Positions 15,741-22,883 of a stretch of 48,254 nt of DNA are shown one piece after another. A program made the position numbers and the translations under genes. Origin of the DNA: a bacterium UBA3756 (GTDB lineage Bacteria; Bacteroidota; Bacteroidia; Bacteroidales; Bacteroidaceae); NCBI GenBank assembly GCA_002371695.1, contig DFGG01000109.1:87299-135552 (forward strand), read 5' to 3'. The notes beneath the pieces are model-generated. The model worked only from the letters and a program-made list of their open reading frames with translations, was not told where the DNA came from and made no database searches. The first letter of the stretch is position 1; each line of letters opens with the position of its first letter.

Positions 15741-17017
15741 AATACCTGGTTTTCCGTCGGATACAGATACCAGTCAAGTGCTTTCGTGTGGTCCATCGTC
15801 CACTCACCGAAGGCATGTCCTTTCGTACCGTAGGCTCCGAAGGTAGCTTCCTTCATGATAAATCCGATATTCACCCCGTCAATAGGCCAGCGGAAGGCTC
15901 CATAAGGTATGGCCAATGCCCAAGGCAAGCTCTTGATTTCTGAAGGCGGGTAAGCGTTGAGCACCTGTACGCTACGATAAGTATAGGTATGCGTCTCAAG
16001 TATTGCGCCATTGAATTCTGTATAGATGAAAGGATCAATCTGACCCAGCGAGAGAGCATTAGCCGAGGCAACATCCTTGAAGGTCACGATATAAACGATC
16101 TCTCGCGGCACCATCATCTGATGAGTTGCATCCGTACCTTTCGTCACATTATATTTCTTACGCTGCATCACGCCATAATCCGTACTCATAGCGTCACCCG
16201 TTGCCCAATGGGCATCCACAAACAAGTTGATCACGGCATCGCCAGTCATAGCCCTCAACAGATTGTCCGTCTGCTTCTGCACAATCATCATCTGCTCTGG
16301 GAAAGCATCGCCTTTGGCTGTCACGTTAAACGACTTGTCATCAACAGTCTCCACACTCTCAACGTTATCAAAACTTGTACCCACCAGACGGATGGCCGCA
16401 GCCACCTGCTTGCTGGCGCCGACGGCAGCCAGTTGCACATGATAGCGCACCTCCTTCTCGCCAGTACGCTCCTGAGAGATACGCAGCACGACATCATTAT
16501 AGTCGAAGTCACCTGCAAAATAGAATTCTTCCTCAAAACAGTAGGTAAATAGCATGGGCTGAGGCTCATACGCGATAGGCTCACCTATCACGATGGCGTT
16601 CCTGAAGTTGATAACTGAAGATGAACTACTGACATCATATCTGACAATCGTATATTTATCCTCAGCATCAACTGCTGCCACATAGAGCGTATGAGTGGTA
16701 CTCGGATAAGTGATGTTCACCGCTGTCTGATTGCCAGAACCGACAAAAGCCGCTCCAACCACTTCGGCATCACCACTCTCATGCGGATTCTGAGTCAGCA
16801 CCAGAATACGTTCCGTCGTCATATCCTCTGGCGGTGTCACCATCAGCACCCTAGATGCTGAAAGCAGCCAGTTATGGTTAGCCTCGATAGTATCCACAGG
16901 GTTCGTAAGATCATAGATCTTCTGGGCCTCATTCACATCATATAGATTCCTGCCGCAGGAAGCCACCACCATCATGGCACACAAGGCAGCCATTGCCTTC
17001 CACATTATCTGTTTCAT
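15737..17017 (-). CDS. LruC-domain lipoprotein B
   Basis: A 426-aa predicted lipoprotein, the only member of the cluster on the minus strand. The lipobox is VVASC (Cys21). The EANHNWLLSAS segment is a diverged version of the NWGF motif. The LruC signature appears as AGDFDYNDVVLRIS, followed by YHVQLAAVGASKQ. It lacks the beta-helix region of protein A and is shorter than the other paralogs. The C-terminal EWTMDHTKALDWYLYP resembles the tryptophan-rich ends of proteins A and D. It shares a 181-bp divergent promoter region with gene C, and its stop overlaps gene A. Molecular role unknown. Confidence 0.78.
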   Translation of the reverse strand: MKQIMWKAMAALCAMMVVASCGRNLYDVNEAQKIYDLTNPVDTIEANHNWLLSASRVLMVTPPEDMTTERILVLTQNPHESGDAEVVGAAFVGSGNQTAVNITYPSTTHTLYVAAVDAEDKYTIVRYDVSSSSSVINFRNAIVIGEPIAYEPQPMLFTYCFEEEFYFAGDFDYNDVVLRISQERTGEKEVRYHVQLAAVGASKQVAAAIRLVGTSFDNVESVETVDDKSFNVTAKGDAFPEQMMIVQKQTDNLLRAMTGDAVINLFVDAHWATGDAMSTDYGVMQRKKYNVTKGTDATHQMMVPREIVYIVTFKDVASANALSLGQIDPFIYTEFNGAILETHTYTYRSVQVLNAYPPSEIKSLPWALAIPYGAFRWPIDGVNIGFIMKEATFGAYGTKGHAFGEWTMDHTKALDWYLYPTENQVF

Positions 17018-17040
17018 TCCGAATATGTTTTAATTTGGGC

Positions 17041-17048
17041 CAAAATTA
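17041..17048 (-). promoter_or_regulatory. Promoter -7 element for lipoprotein B
   Basis: Minus-strand TAATTTTG fits TAnnTTTG, 23 nt before the ATG. No clear -33. Confidence 0.45.
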
Positions 17049-17134
17049 CAAAAAATCCCTCACACCTATATCATAAAAAGCATAGTTTTACAGATTTTAA
17101 CATGATTATTGATACAAGTTCGCGAAATTTTGCT

Positions 17135-17142
17135 TAAATTTG
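17135..17142 (+). promoter_or_regulatory. Promoter -7 element for lipoprotein C
   Basis: TAAATTTG fits TAnnTTTG, 56 nt before the ATG at 17199. The -33 box is weak. Confidence 0.5.
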
Positions 17143-17198
17143 CACCCAAATCGATTGATCAATTAAGTTACGTAACATCTATTAAAATTAGTTTTGCA

Positions 17199-19337
17199 AT
17201 GAAAAAGTATTTGATTAATGGCGCAATGGCCCTCATTGTGGGAGGTCTCTTAGCCAGTTGCACCCATGACGACGTAGGAGCGCCCGCTACTGTGGACCAG
17301 ATGACTAAGTCTTTCGACGAAATGTTCACTGAGCTATATGGTCCTATCGCCCCCAACCACAACTGGGGTTTTGAAACTGTTGGCGTCTCCGAAGAGGCCA
17401 ATGACTTAACAGAGGATCCCATGCTCACCCGAGCTAATACTCGTGCAAATACTAGGGCTATCGACATTAATGGAAACCAATGGGATGGTCCAGACATCCC
17501 CCTTGTCGATATAGGTACAGAAGACATAGCCATCAAAAACTATGTAAATTATACATTAGCGGAAATGGATCGTGTGGGGCATCTATATTCCACCCAAGCT
17601 CCGACAAACCTCACGGACTATTTTGTCACACAAGTTTGGACAGGAACAGATGTTGATAAGAATAGAGGTAATCAAGACGTGAAAGGAAGTGCCCATATGA
17701 ATAAACTTGAAATTGCAATGGACGCCAATGCAAAAGTAAATTATCTGGGTGAACTTGTAGGCAACTGGCAACACATTTACAATTTTAATGCAGCTAGCAA
17801 TACCAACTATAATGGCAATACACGCGTTGTAAAAGGTGGATGCTTTGATTTTGCATACCATGGAACAGAGGATAGTAGATATCATAATAGATGGATTATC
17901 GTTGATGGAGCCAATATTGGCTACCCCGGCTATTATTATGTATGTTTCGATTTCCAGCAAATAAAGCCAGATGCCTATACCGTTTTCTACGATGCTAATG
18001 GACAAAGCTATGATGTTCCAGGTGTTTGGGACAGTGTTGCACAAGCTGTAGAAGCTGGTGCGCATGCCAGAGGGAACTATTTAAGGTATGACCAAGACCT
18101 ACAGAAAAGCATTTATGAAGAAGGTAAAGCTGTAGGATCAAACTGGAGAATGGGACATGTTGTTAATGGGAATATGATTGTAGATGGCAATGGTAAATAC
18201 ACCGACTGGATCATTCGTCTCGTGAATGCTATCCCAAGCAATCCCAATGCTTATCCTGAGACAACATCTATCCAGAAAAAGATTCACAAGAAGATAATTG
18301 ACCAGGGACGTGTGTTCTGCGAGGATATTGCTACCGCATACAGACAAGTCAAAGAGGATATCGACTATAACGATATCGTGTTCGATGCCCGTGTTTGGGA
18401 AATCTACGACCAGTATGAAGTTACATACAATAACACTGTCACTCCTTCTGCAAAGACGAACTGGAGATATCAGTACGACATCTGTCTGCTTGCTACAGGT
18501 GGTACTATTGCCGAAAAAGTTGGTAAAGACGAGGTGGACGTGCACAATGCATTCGGAGTTGGTCAGGCTTTCATGGTAAACACTTGGACACCCAACTGTC
18601 CTTCTACTCTTTCTGGCCAATGGAATACGACTTCCAATATCATGAAGGCGGTTGATTTCTCTTATACCATCAAAAAGTCTGAGCAAAACAATCCTAATAA
18701 TGTTGGCATTAGCACTATTCCCATCACGGTGAAATACGATGGTACTAATGGTGTAAAAGCACTTAATAACAGAGAATTGCAAGAAGAAAAAGACGATGAG
18801 GGGAAAGTAATTTCTGTAAAAAGCTCAGCCCCATACAAACTTTGCGTTCCCCTTGAAACCGCTTGGCCTATCGAGCGTGCAAACATTCAGTCGGCTTACA
18901 AGAACTTTAGCAGTTATGTTAGTGGCAAACAAAAGTTTTGGACTGATAATATTGAGCAAAGCAACCTATACACCTTTGCTCCCCTGTCAAGCATCCAGAA
19001 CGATAAAAAGACCAAAGACAGTCCCGAGGAAATTGTGAATGATGGTAATGCAACCTCATCAACCGTAATGGTGGTTTGGGATAAAGCAGTGAATGAGCAG
19101 AAAACTCTGAGACTTTACAATTTCAATTTTGTTAATGGACAGACACTCCGTTTCTATGGTACGGGTACCATTGAAGTCCTTGACAAAAGCAATTCGACAC
19201 TTATCGAGAGTTTTGGAATGGCTGGAGGTTCTCATGATATAAAGCTTACCCAACGTCAGGCAAGCGGGCTCAAAGAGAGTATTACCATAAGAGGTAATTT
19301 CAACCTGACAAAGATTGTAGCATTAGACAAGTTTTAA
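17199..19337 (+). CDS. LruC-domain lipoprotein C
   Basis: A 712-aa predicted lipoprotein with signal MKKYLINGAMALIVGGLLAS and Cys21. The paralog N-terminal module follows: a helix FDEMFTELYG, then PNHNWGFET (about 52-60), then a threefold tetrapeptide repeat RANTRANTRAID (about 78-89). A domain shared with D and E includes HMNKLEIAM, FDFAYHGTEDSRYHNRWII and PGYYYVCFDFQQ. The LruC motif is EDIDYNDIVFDA followed by LLATGGTIAEKVG and VHNAFGVGQAFMVNT. A C-terminal beta-rich extension of about 120 aa (TLRLYNFNFVNGQTLRFYG) is absent from D and E. Base composition looks more AT-rich than genes A and B. The ATG at 17199 matches the paralog start MKKYLI. GNRA terminator downstream. Confidence 0.8.
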   Translation: MKKYLINGAMALIVGGLLASCTHDDVGAPATVDQMTKSFDEMFTELYGPIAPNHNWGFETVGVSEEANDLTEDPMLTRANTRANTRAIDINGNQWDGPDIPLVDIGTEDIAIKNYVNYTLAEMDRVGHLYSTQAPTNLTDYFVTQVWTGTDVDKNRGNQDVKGSAHMNKLEIAMDANAKVNYLGELVGNWQHIYNFNAASNTNYNGNTRVVKGGCFDFAYHGTEDSRYHNRWIIVDGANIGYPGYYYVCFDFQQIKPDAYTVFYDANGQSYDVPGVWDSVAQAVEAGAHARGNYLRYDQDLQKSIYEEGKAVGSNWRMGHVVNGNMIVDGNGKYTDWIIRLVNAIPSNPNAYPETTSIQKKIHKKIIDQGRVFCEDIATAYRQVKEDIDYNDIVFDARVWEIYDQYEVTYNNTVTPSAKTNWRYQYDICLLATGGTIAEKVGKDEVDVHNAFGVGQAFMVNTWTPNCPSTLSGQWNTTSNIMKAVDFSYTIKKSEQNNPNNVGISTIPITVKYDGTNGVKALNNRELQEEKDDEGKVISVKSSAPYKLCVPLETAWPIERANIQSAYKNFSSYVSGKQKFWTDNIEQSNLYTFAPLSSIQNDKKTKDSPEEIVNDGNATSSTVMVVWDKAVNEQKTLRLYNFNFVNGQTLRFYGTGTIEVLDKSNSTLIESFGMAGGSHDIKLTQRQASGLKESITIRGNFNLTKIVALDKF

Positions 19338-19366
19338 ATAGTAATACGATTCATTGCATTGATGAG

Positions 19367-19396
19367 GGGGCGTCTGCGCGAGCAGATGCCCCTTTC
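19367..19396 (+). terminator. GNRA-tetraloop terminator behind lipoprotein C
   Basis: Stem GGGGCGTCTGC (19367-19377) / GCAGATGCCCC (19382-19392) with a GCGA loop and one G-U pair, then TTTC. Member of the four-copy family also found at 21063, 21476 and 25111. Confidence 0.85.
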
Positions 19397-19492
19397 TTCA
19401 TCTCCAGCTTTGCATTATTTGATATCTTTACGACGAAATTCGCCTTTTCGCAAACGATTACACATCATTTAACACTTTTTAATCGCAAAAGA

Positions 19493-19524
19493 TTTGTCAC
19501 CTATTATTATTTTTATTACCTTTG
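19493..19524 (+). promoter_or_regulatory. Promoter of lipoprotein D
   Basis: TTTG (19493-19496), 20-nt spacer, TACCTTTG (19517-19524): full consensus. The leader before the ATG at 19602 is 77 nt, long for this window and AT-rich. Confidence 0.8.
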
Positions 19525-19601
19525 CGCAATCAATTCACGAATCTCGAAGAGATATTAACAATTTATTATAGCCAATATTAACAATTAAAACTTTTCAAAT
19601 T

Positions 19602-21023
19602 ATGAAGAAGTATTTGATGGGAGGTATCGCAGCCGTAGCTATTTGCGCTGCATTTACCAGTTGCTCAAAGAGTAACGACATTTATGAGGGTCCTCAGCCT
19701 ACTGTTGAAAAGACTCAGTTGGAAAAGTATCAGGATGCCTTTGTGAAAGAGTTCGGTCAGATTGCCGGAGATCAGAATTGGGGTTTCACAGATCAGAGTG
19801 TTAAGTCATCAACTCGTGGAGAAAATGTAAACCGTAATGAATGGGGTACTGGTAGTGGCAATGGTGGCCATATCGCAGTGCCTAAAAATGTGACAAAAGA
19901 CGAACAGGCTAAAGTGCTGGCAGAATTTAGTAAAAAACGTGAAGGTGTAGTAAATACCATTCAAATCAACTGGACAGACGTCATGGTATCTCAGGTTTAT
20001 AAAGGAGAAGCCCAGTACTATGACAAGAGCCAGTATAACGATGATGGAACTCTAAAAGATGGTGCTACCAAAATTACAGGTTCTGACAAGATGAATCACT
20101 TACAGCTCCGTAAAGGTGAAGGAGGCATTGACAGTGATGGCCACCTCGTAGGTGAATGGGAGCACATCAACGATTTCAACTTTGGCAATCAAAATTCTAA
20201 GTGGGGAACAATAGATGGCCATACATTTATGGAAAATGCTGGAACATTAGAATTTGCCTATCACAACAGCAACGACTCAAAATATCACAATGAATATATT
20301 ATTATTCCTGGAGCTGATATTGATCCCTCGTTGGCAGGTTACTATTATGTAGGTTTCGACTTCTATTCAACTCATCCTAGAGGGCAAGAGGCAAACAAGA
20401 ATATGGATGTAGATCGTGACTGGGTATTTAATGACTGGATTGTCCGTATTGCTCCAGGTGAATTCGTAGGTTCTCAGCGCATTTTCGTAGAAGACCTGAT
20501 CACCAGCGACCTTTCTAGCATTGACCCAAGTGACTGGGATTTCAATGATGCTGTCTTCGACGTATTCATCTACAACAATCCTCACTGGGATAATGGTGCA
20601 CACAACTATGCCGTAATCACTTTGCGCGCAGCAGGTGGTACTCTGCCTCTGACTGTTGCTGGCAAGGAAGTTCACGAATTGTTCGGAGTTTCAACAGACA
20701 AGATGGTAAATACTGGTTATGCTACAGGTGTTGAGGTTGCTCCGGTTCAGTTCCGTCTCACCGCTTCACAAGTTACTTCTGGAAATGCAAAAGACATTCC
20801 CGTTATCGTGACTGCTAGAGATGGTAAGACATATACTTTAACAGCAGAACAAGGACAACCTACTCAGAAGATTGCTGCTCCTATTGCAGATCATGTAAAG
20901 TGGTTGAAGGAGAGAACACATATCAAGAATGGCTATCCCACATTCATGGATTGGATTGATAACACGTCATTGACATGGTACAAGCCCGCAAATGATGGTA
21001 GCTTGTTCCAGAAATGGTATTGA
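19602..21023 (+). CDS. LruC-domain lipoprotein D
   Basis: A 473-aa predicted lipoprotein, the most compact member. The signal is MKKYLMGGIAAVAICAAFTS with Cys21. The helix YQDAFVKEFG leads to GDQNWGFTD (about 57-63), then STRGENVNRNEW. The shared N-domain has KMNHLQLRK, HLVGEWEHINDFNFG, EFAYHNSNDSKYHNEYIII and AGYYYVGFDF. The LruC domain has DWDFNDAVFDVF, TLRAAGGTLPLTV and VHELFGVSTDKMVNT, ending in the tryptophan-rich NGYPTFMDWIDNTSLTWY. It has its own strong promoter and a GNRA terminator, so it is an independent unit. Acidic Asp/Asn loops in the LruC motif could bind calcium, but this is inference. Confidence 0.82.
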   Translation: MKKYLMGGIAAVAICAAFTSCSKSNDIYEGPQPTVEKTQLEKYQDAFVKEFGQIAGDQNWGFTDQSVKSSTRGENVNRNEWGTGSGNGGHIAVPKNVTKDEQAKVLAEFSKKREGVVNTIQINWTDVMVSQVYKGEAQYYDKSQYNDDGTLKDGATKITGSDKMNHLQLRKGEGGIDSDGHLVGEWEHINDFNFGNQNSKWGTIDGHTFMENAGTLEFAYHNSNDSKYHNEYIIIPGADIDPSLAGYYYVGFDFYSTHPRGQEANKNMDVDRDWVFNDWIVRIAPGEFVGSQRIFVEDLITSDLSSIDPSDWDFNDAVFDVFIYNNPHWDNGAHNYAVITLRAAGGTLPLTVAGKEVHELFGVSTDKMVNTGYATGVEVAPVQFRLTASQVTSGNAKDIPVIVTARDGKTYTLTAEQGQPTQKIAAPIADHVKWLKERTHIKNGYPTFMDWIDNTSLTWYKPANDGSLFQKWY

Positions 21024-21062
21024 TTAATACATCAAATACTTAAATAAACTAAATTAAGGGAA

Positions 21063-21095
21063 GGGGCTTCTGCGTGAGCAGGGGCCTCTTTTTTT
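21063..21095 (+). terminator. GNRA-tetraloop terminator behind lipoprotein D
   Basis: An 11-bp stem (21063-21073 / 21078-21088) with a GTGA loop and three G-U wobbles, then T7. Same family as 19367, 21476 and 25111. Confidence 0.88.
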
Positions 21096-21108
21096 GTAAC
21101 CCGCTTTT

Positions 21109-21168
21109 TCGTTTGAGTTAACTCGATTCATCAGTTGAGTTAACTCGATGGATCGTTTGAGTTAACTC
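21109..21168. repeat. Palindrome array 1: three GAGTTAACTC at a 22-bp period
   Basis: GAGTTAACTC occurs at 21115-21124, 21137-21146 and 21159-21168, exactly 22 bp apart. The flanks are also similar (TCGTTT or TCAGTT before, GATTCA or GATGGA after), so the unit is about 22 bp. Confidence 0.9.
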
Positions 21169-21224
21169 ACGGTTTTTCCAGACAAAATCTCCACCAAAAG
21201 TTTAGCGGTTTCAGAAACTTATCG

Positions 21225-21232
21225 TATCTTTG
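21225..21232 (+). promoter_or_regulatory. Orphan promoter-like -7 element
   Basis: TATCTTTG with a TTTA at the -33 distance (21201-21204). It points into the transposase-family remnant and the arrays, with no intact gene immediately downstream. Confidence 0.4.
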
Positions 21233-21237
21233 CAGCA

Positions 21238-21291
21238 GACGACATTGCAAAAGCTACTGGCCTCAGTGCGGGCGAGATTGAAGCTTTGTAG
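21238..21291 (+). pseudogene. C-terminal remnant of an Rpn / PD-(D/E)XK transposase-family protein
   Basis: The short open stretch reads DDIAKATGLSAGEIEAL followed by TAG. This matches the typical C-terminal end of Rpn-type recombination-promoting nuclease/putative transposase proteins (pattern IAKxTGLSxEEIExL). No nuclease domain or start codon is present, and the segment follows directly on a promoter-like box, as if the body of the gene had been deleted. The match rests on family recall of a short motif. Confidence 0.5.
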
Positions 21292-21301
21292 CATTAAATT
21301 T

Positions 21302-21361
21302 GTTCCCAGCCTGGGACCGAAACATTCCCAGCCTGGGACTAAAATGGTCCCACTAATGGGA
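21302..21361. repeat. Palindrome array 2: three TCCCA...TGGGA at a 22-bp period
   Basis: TCCCAGCCTGGGA at 21304-21316 and 21326-21338, then TCCCACTAATGGGA at 21348-21361; each starts exactly 22 bp after the last. Arms are conserved and loops vary. Spacers CCGAAACAT and CTAAAATGG resemble those of the array inside the GH92 gene at 44714. Confidence 0.9.
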
Positions 21362-21371
21362 ATCTTATTAA

Positions 21372-21425
21372 GTATTAATAGTAGCAACGATTCCTATTAA
21401 TAGTAGCAATTTTTTCTATTAATAG
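21372..21425. repeat. Palindrome array 3: three (C/G)TATTAATAG at a 22-bp period
   Basis: GTATTAATAG 21372-21381, CTATTAATAG 21394-21403 and 21416-21425, each 22 bp apart; the first two are followed by TAGCAA and the third by TCGCAA. Confidence 0.9.
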
Positions 21426-21475
21426 TCGCAAAAAAGGGAGAGATGGAGAGATTTCTACACACACACATCTGATTT

Positions 21476-21507
21476 GGGGCTTCTGCGTAAGCAGGGGCCT
21501 CTTTTTT
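21476..21507 (+). terminator. Orphan GNRA-tetraloop terminator
   Basis: Stem 21476-21486 / 21491-21501, loop GTAA, then T6. Nearly identical to 21063-21095 but with no gene directly upstream. Confidence 0.85.
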
Positions 21508-21624
21508 GTTCTGACATGTTGATATTATGCAAAACAAATTATGCAAATCACATAATGCTAGTTAAATAATCTGAAATGAATAATTTTAATCACCAAATAA
21601 CTTGTAACTTTCGAATAAATTACC

Positions 21625-21632
21625 TACATTTG
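21625..21632 (+). promoter_or_regulatory. ATPase promoter, -7 element
   Basis: TACATTTG fits TAnnTTTG, 16 nt before the ATG at 21649. Confidence 0.5.
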
Positions 21633-21648
21633 CCAAAAACAGCTCAAA

Positions 21649-22773
21649 ATGATTGCAATCAATCCGTTTATCGTAACTGGAAAAATTCCCGCAGAACTAT
21701 TCTGCGACCGCAAAGAAGAGTCGGAAAGACTCCTACGTAGTATGACCAATGGTGCAAATACCGTACTGATGGCACCACGCCGCACGGGAAAAACCCAATT
21801 AATATACTATTGTTTTGATAAGCGAATAATCAGCGAAAACTATATCACTTTCTTCATAGATATCCTAAAAACGACATCACTCCAAGAGTTTACTTATGAA
21901 CTAGGAAAAGCCGTATTCAACACACTGGCCTCCAGAGGTAAAAAGATGCAGAAGCTGCTCATGGCGACCATGCAATCGCTAACGGGAAACATCGGCTTTG
22001 ATCCTGTCACGGCCCTGCCCACTTTCGGCATCTCCATCGGTGACATCAGAAATCCATCATATTCGCTCGAAGAAATCTTCAAGACACTGGAGAATGCCGG
22101 AAAGAAATGCATCGTAGCCATCGACGAATTCCAACAGATAACCAACTATCAAGAAAACAACATTGAAGCAGAACTCCGCTCTCATATCCAGAAGATGACA
22201 AACACCCAGTTTATCTTCGCGGGTAGCGAGCGGCATTTGATTGAGGAAATGTTCCTCAACTCAGCACGGCCTTTCTACAATAGTGCAGACATCCAGAGTC
22301 TGGAAGAGATCGAAGAGGAGAAATATGCAGACTTCGCTCGTCACCACTTTATTGCCAATGGGAAACGGATAGAAGACGAGGCCATACACTATATATACCA
22401 AACTTTCGATGGCAACACTTATTACAACCAAAAGGCTATGCGAGAAGCATTTGCATGTACACCTGTTGAAGGCCTTTGCACGAAAACAACAGCAGAGCAA
22501 CTGGTAATGTTGATGACAAAAGAGTCTGAGAGGCATTACAGTGAGATTATGGCCAGACTCTCACTTCCCCAAAAAGAACTGCTATACGCCATTGCTAAAG
22601 ACCATCGTGCACGTCAGATTACCTCTGGCACATTTATCCGACGCCACAGTCTGAAGTCGGCCAGCAGCGTACAGAGTGCCATCAAGAAACTGACAGAATA
22701 CGGTCTATTGACATACAAAGCGGGTGAATATTCAATAGCCGACCAGCTCATGCGCCTCTGGCTCATTTCGTAA
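21649..22773 (+). CDS. Archaeal-type (PF01637-like) P-loop ATPase with C-terminal winged helix
   Basis: A 374-aa cytoplasmic STAND/AAA-like ATPase. It begins NPFIVTGKIPAELFCDRKEE, the usual lead-in. Walker A is APRRTGKTQL (about 42-51), Walker B is CIVAIDEFQQI, and a sensor strand FIFAGSERHLI follows. Downstream are family-typical GNTYYNQ and a C-terminal winged-helix region (SASSVQSAIKKLTEYGLLTY). Such ATPases are common, often near mobile or accessory regions in Bacteroidota; substrate and partner are unknown. It lies between LruC genes D and E but has its own promoter, so a shared function is not shown. Confidence 0.85.
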   Translation: MIAINPFIVTGKIPAELFCDRKEESERLLRSMTNGANTVLMAPRRTGKTQLIYYCFDKRIISENYITFFIDILKTTSLQEFTYELGKAVFNTLASRGKKMQKLLMATMQSLTGNIGFDPVTALPTFGISIGDIRNPSYSLEEIFKTLENAGKKCIVAIDEFQQITNYQENNIEAELRSHIQKMTNTQFIFAGSERHLIEEMFLNSARPFYNSADIQSLEEIEEEKYADFARHHFIANGKRIEDEAIHYIYQTFDGNTYYNQKAMREAFACTPVEGLCTKTTAEQLVMLMTKESERHYSEIMARLSLPQKELLYAIAKDHRARQITSGTFIRRHSLKSASSVQSAIKKLTEYGLLTYKAGEYSIADQLMRLWLIS

Positions 22774-22799
22774 ATTTGCGTTAAAAAAAGGGGCGATTT

Positions 22800-22831
22800 A
22801 TTGCAAGTTTAAACTTTTTTGTGTATTTTTG
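22800..22831 (+). promoter_or_regulatory. Promoter of lipoprotein E
   Basis: ATTG (22800-22803), 20-nt spacer, TATTTTTG (22824-22831); 52-nt leader to the ATG at 22884. Confidence 0.65.
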
Positions 22832-22883
22832 CAAAATAAAATGCATTTTATTAACGAATAAGCTTATTTAAACTTGTATTGGT

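Larger units (their letters stand above)
21024..21648. other. Repeat-rich 625-bp intergenic interval between lipoprotein D and the ATPase
   Basis: No intact gene here. In order: terminator of D (21063-21095), palindrome array 1 (21109-21168), an orphan promoter-like box (21225-21232), a C-terminal fragment of a transposase-family protein (21238-21291), palindrome arrays 2 and 3 (21302-21361, 21372-21425), an orphan copy of the terminator (21476-21507), and the ATPase promoter (21625-21632). The two terminators are near-identical and enclose the arrays. Confidence 0.85.

Noticed and set aside
21109..21425. CRISPR array
   Set aside because: The repeats are 10-14 bp palindromes with spacers under 15 nt, only three copies each, and the spacers within one array are themselves similar. 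No cas genes are in the window.
21649..22773. ATPase as part of an antiphage defence system
   Set aside because: A single ATPase without a nuclease or other effector partner nearby; such genes are common outside defence loci.
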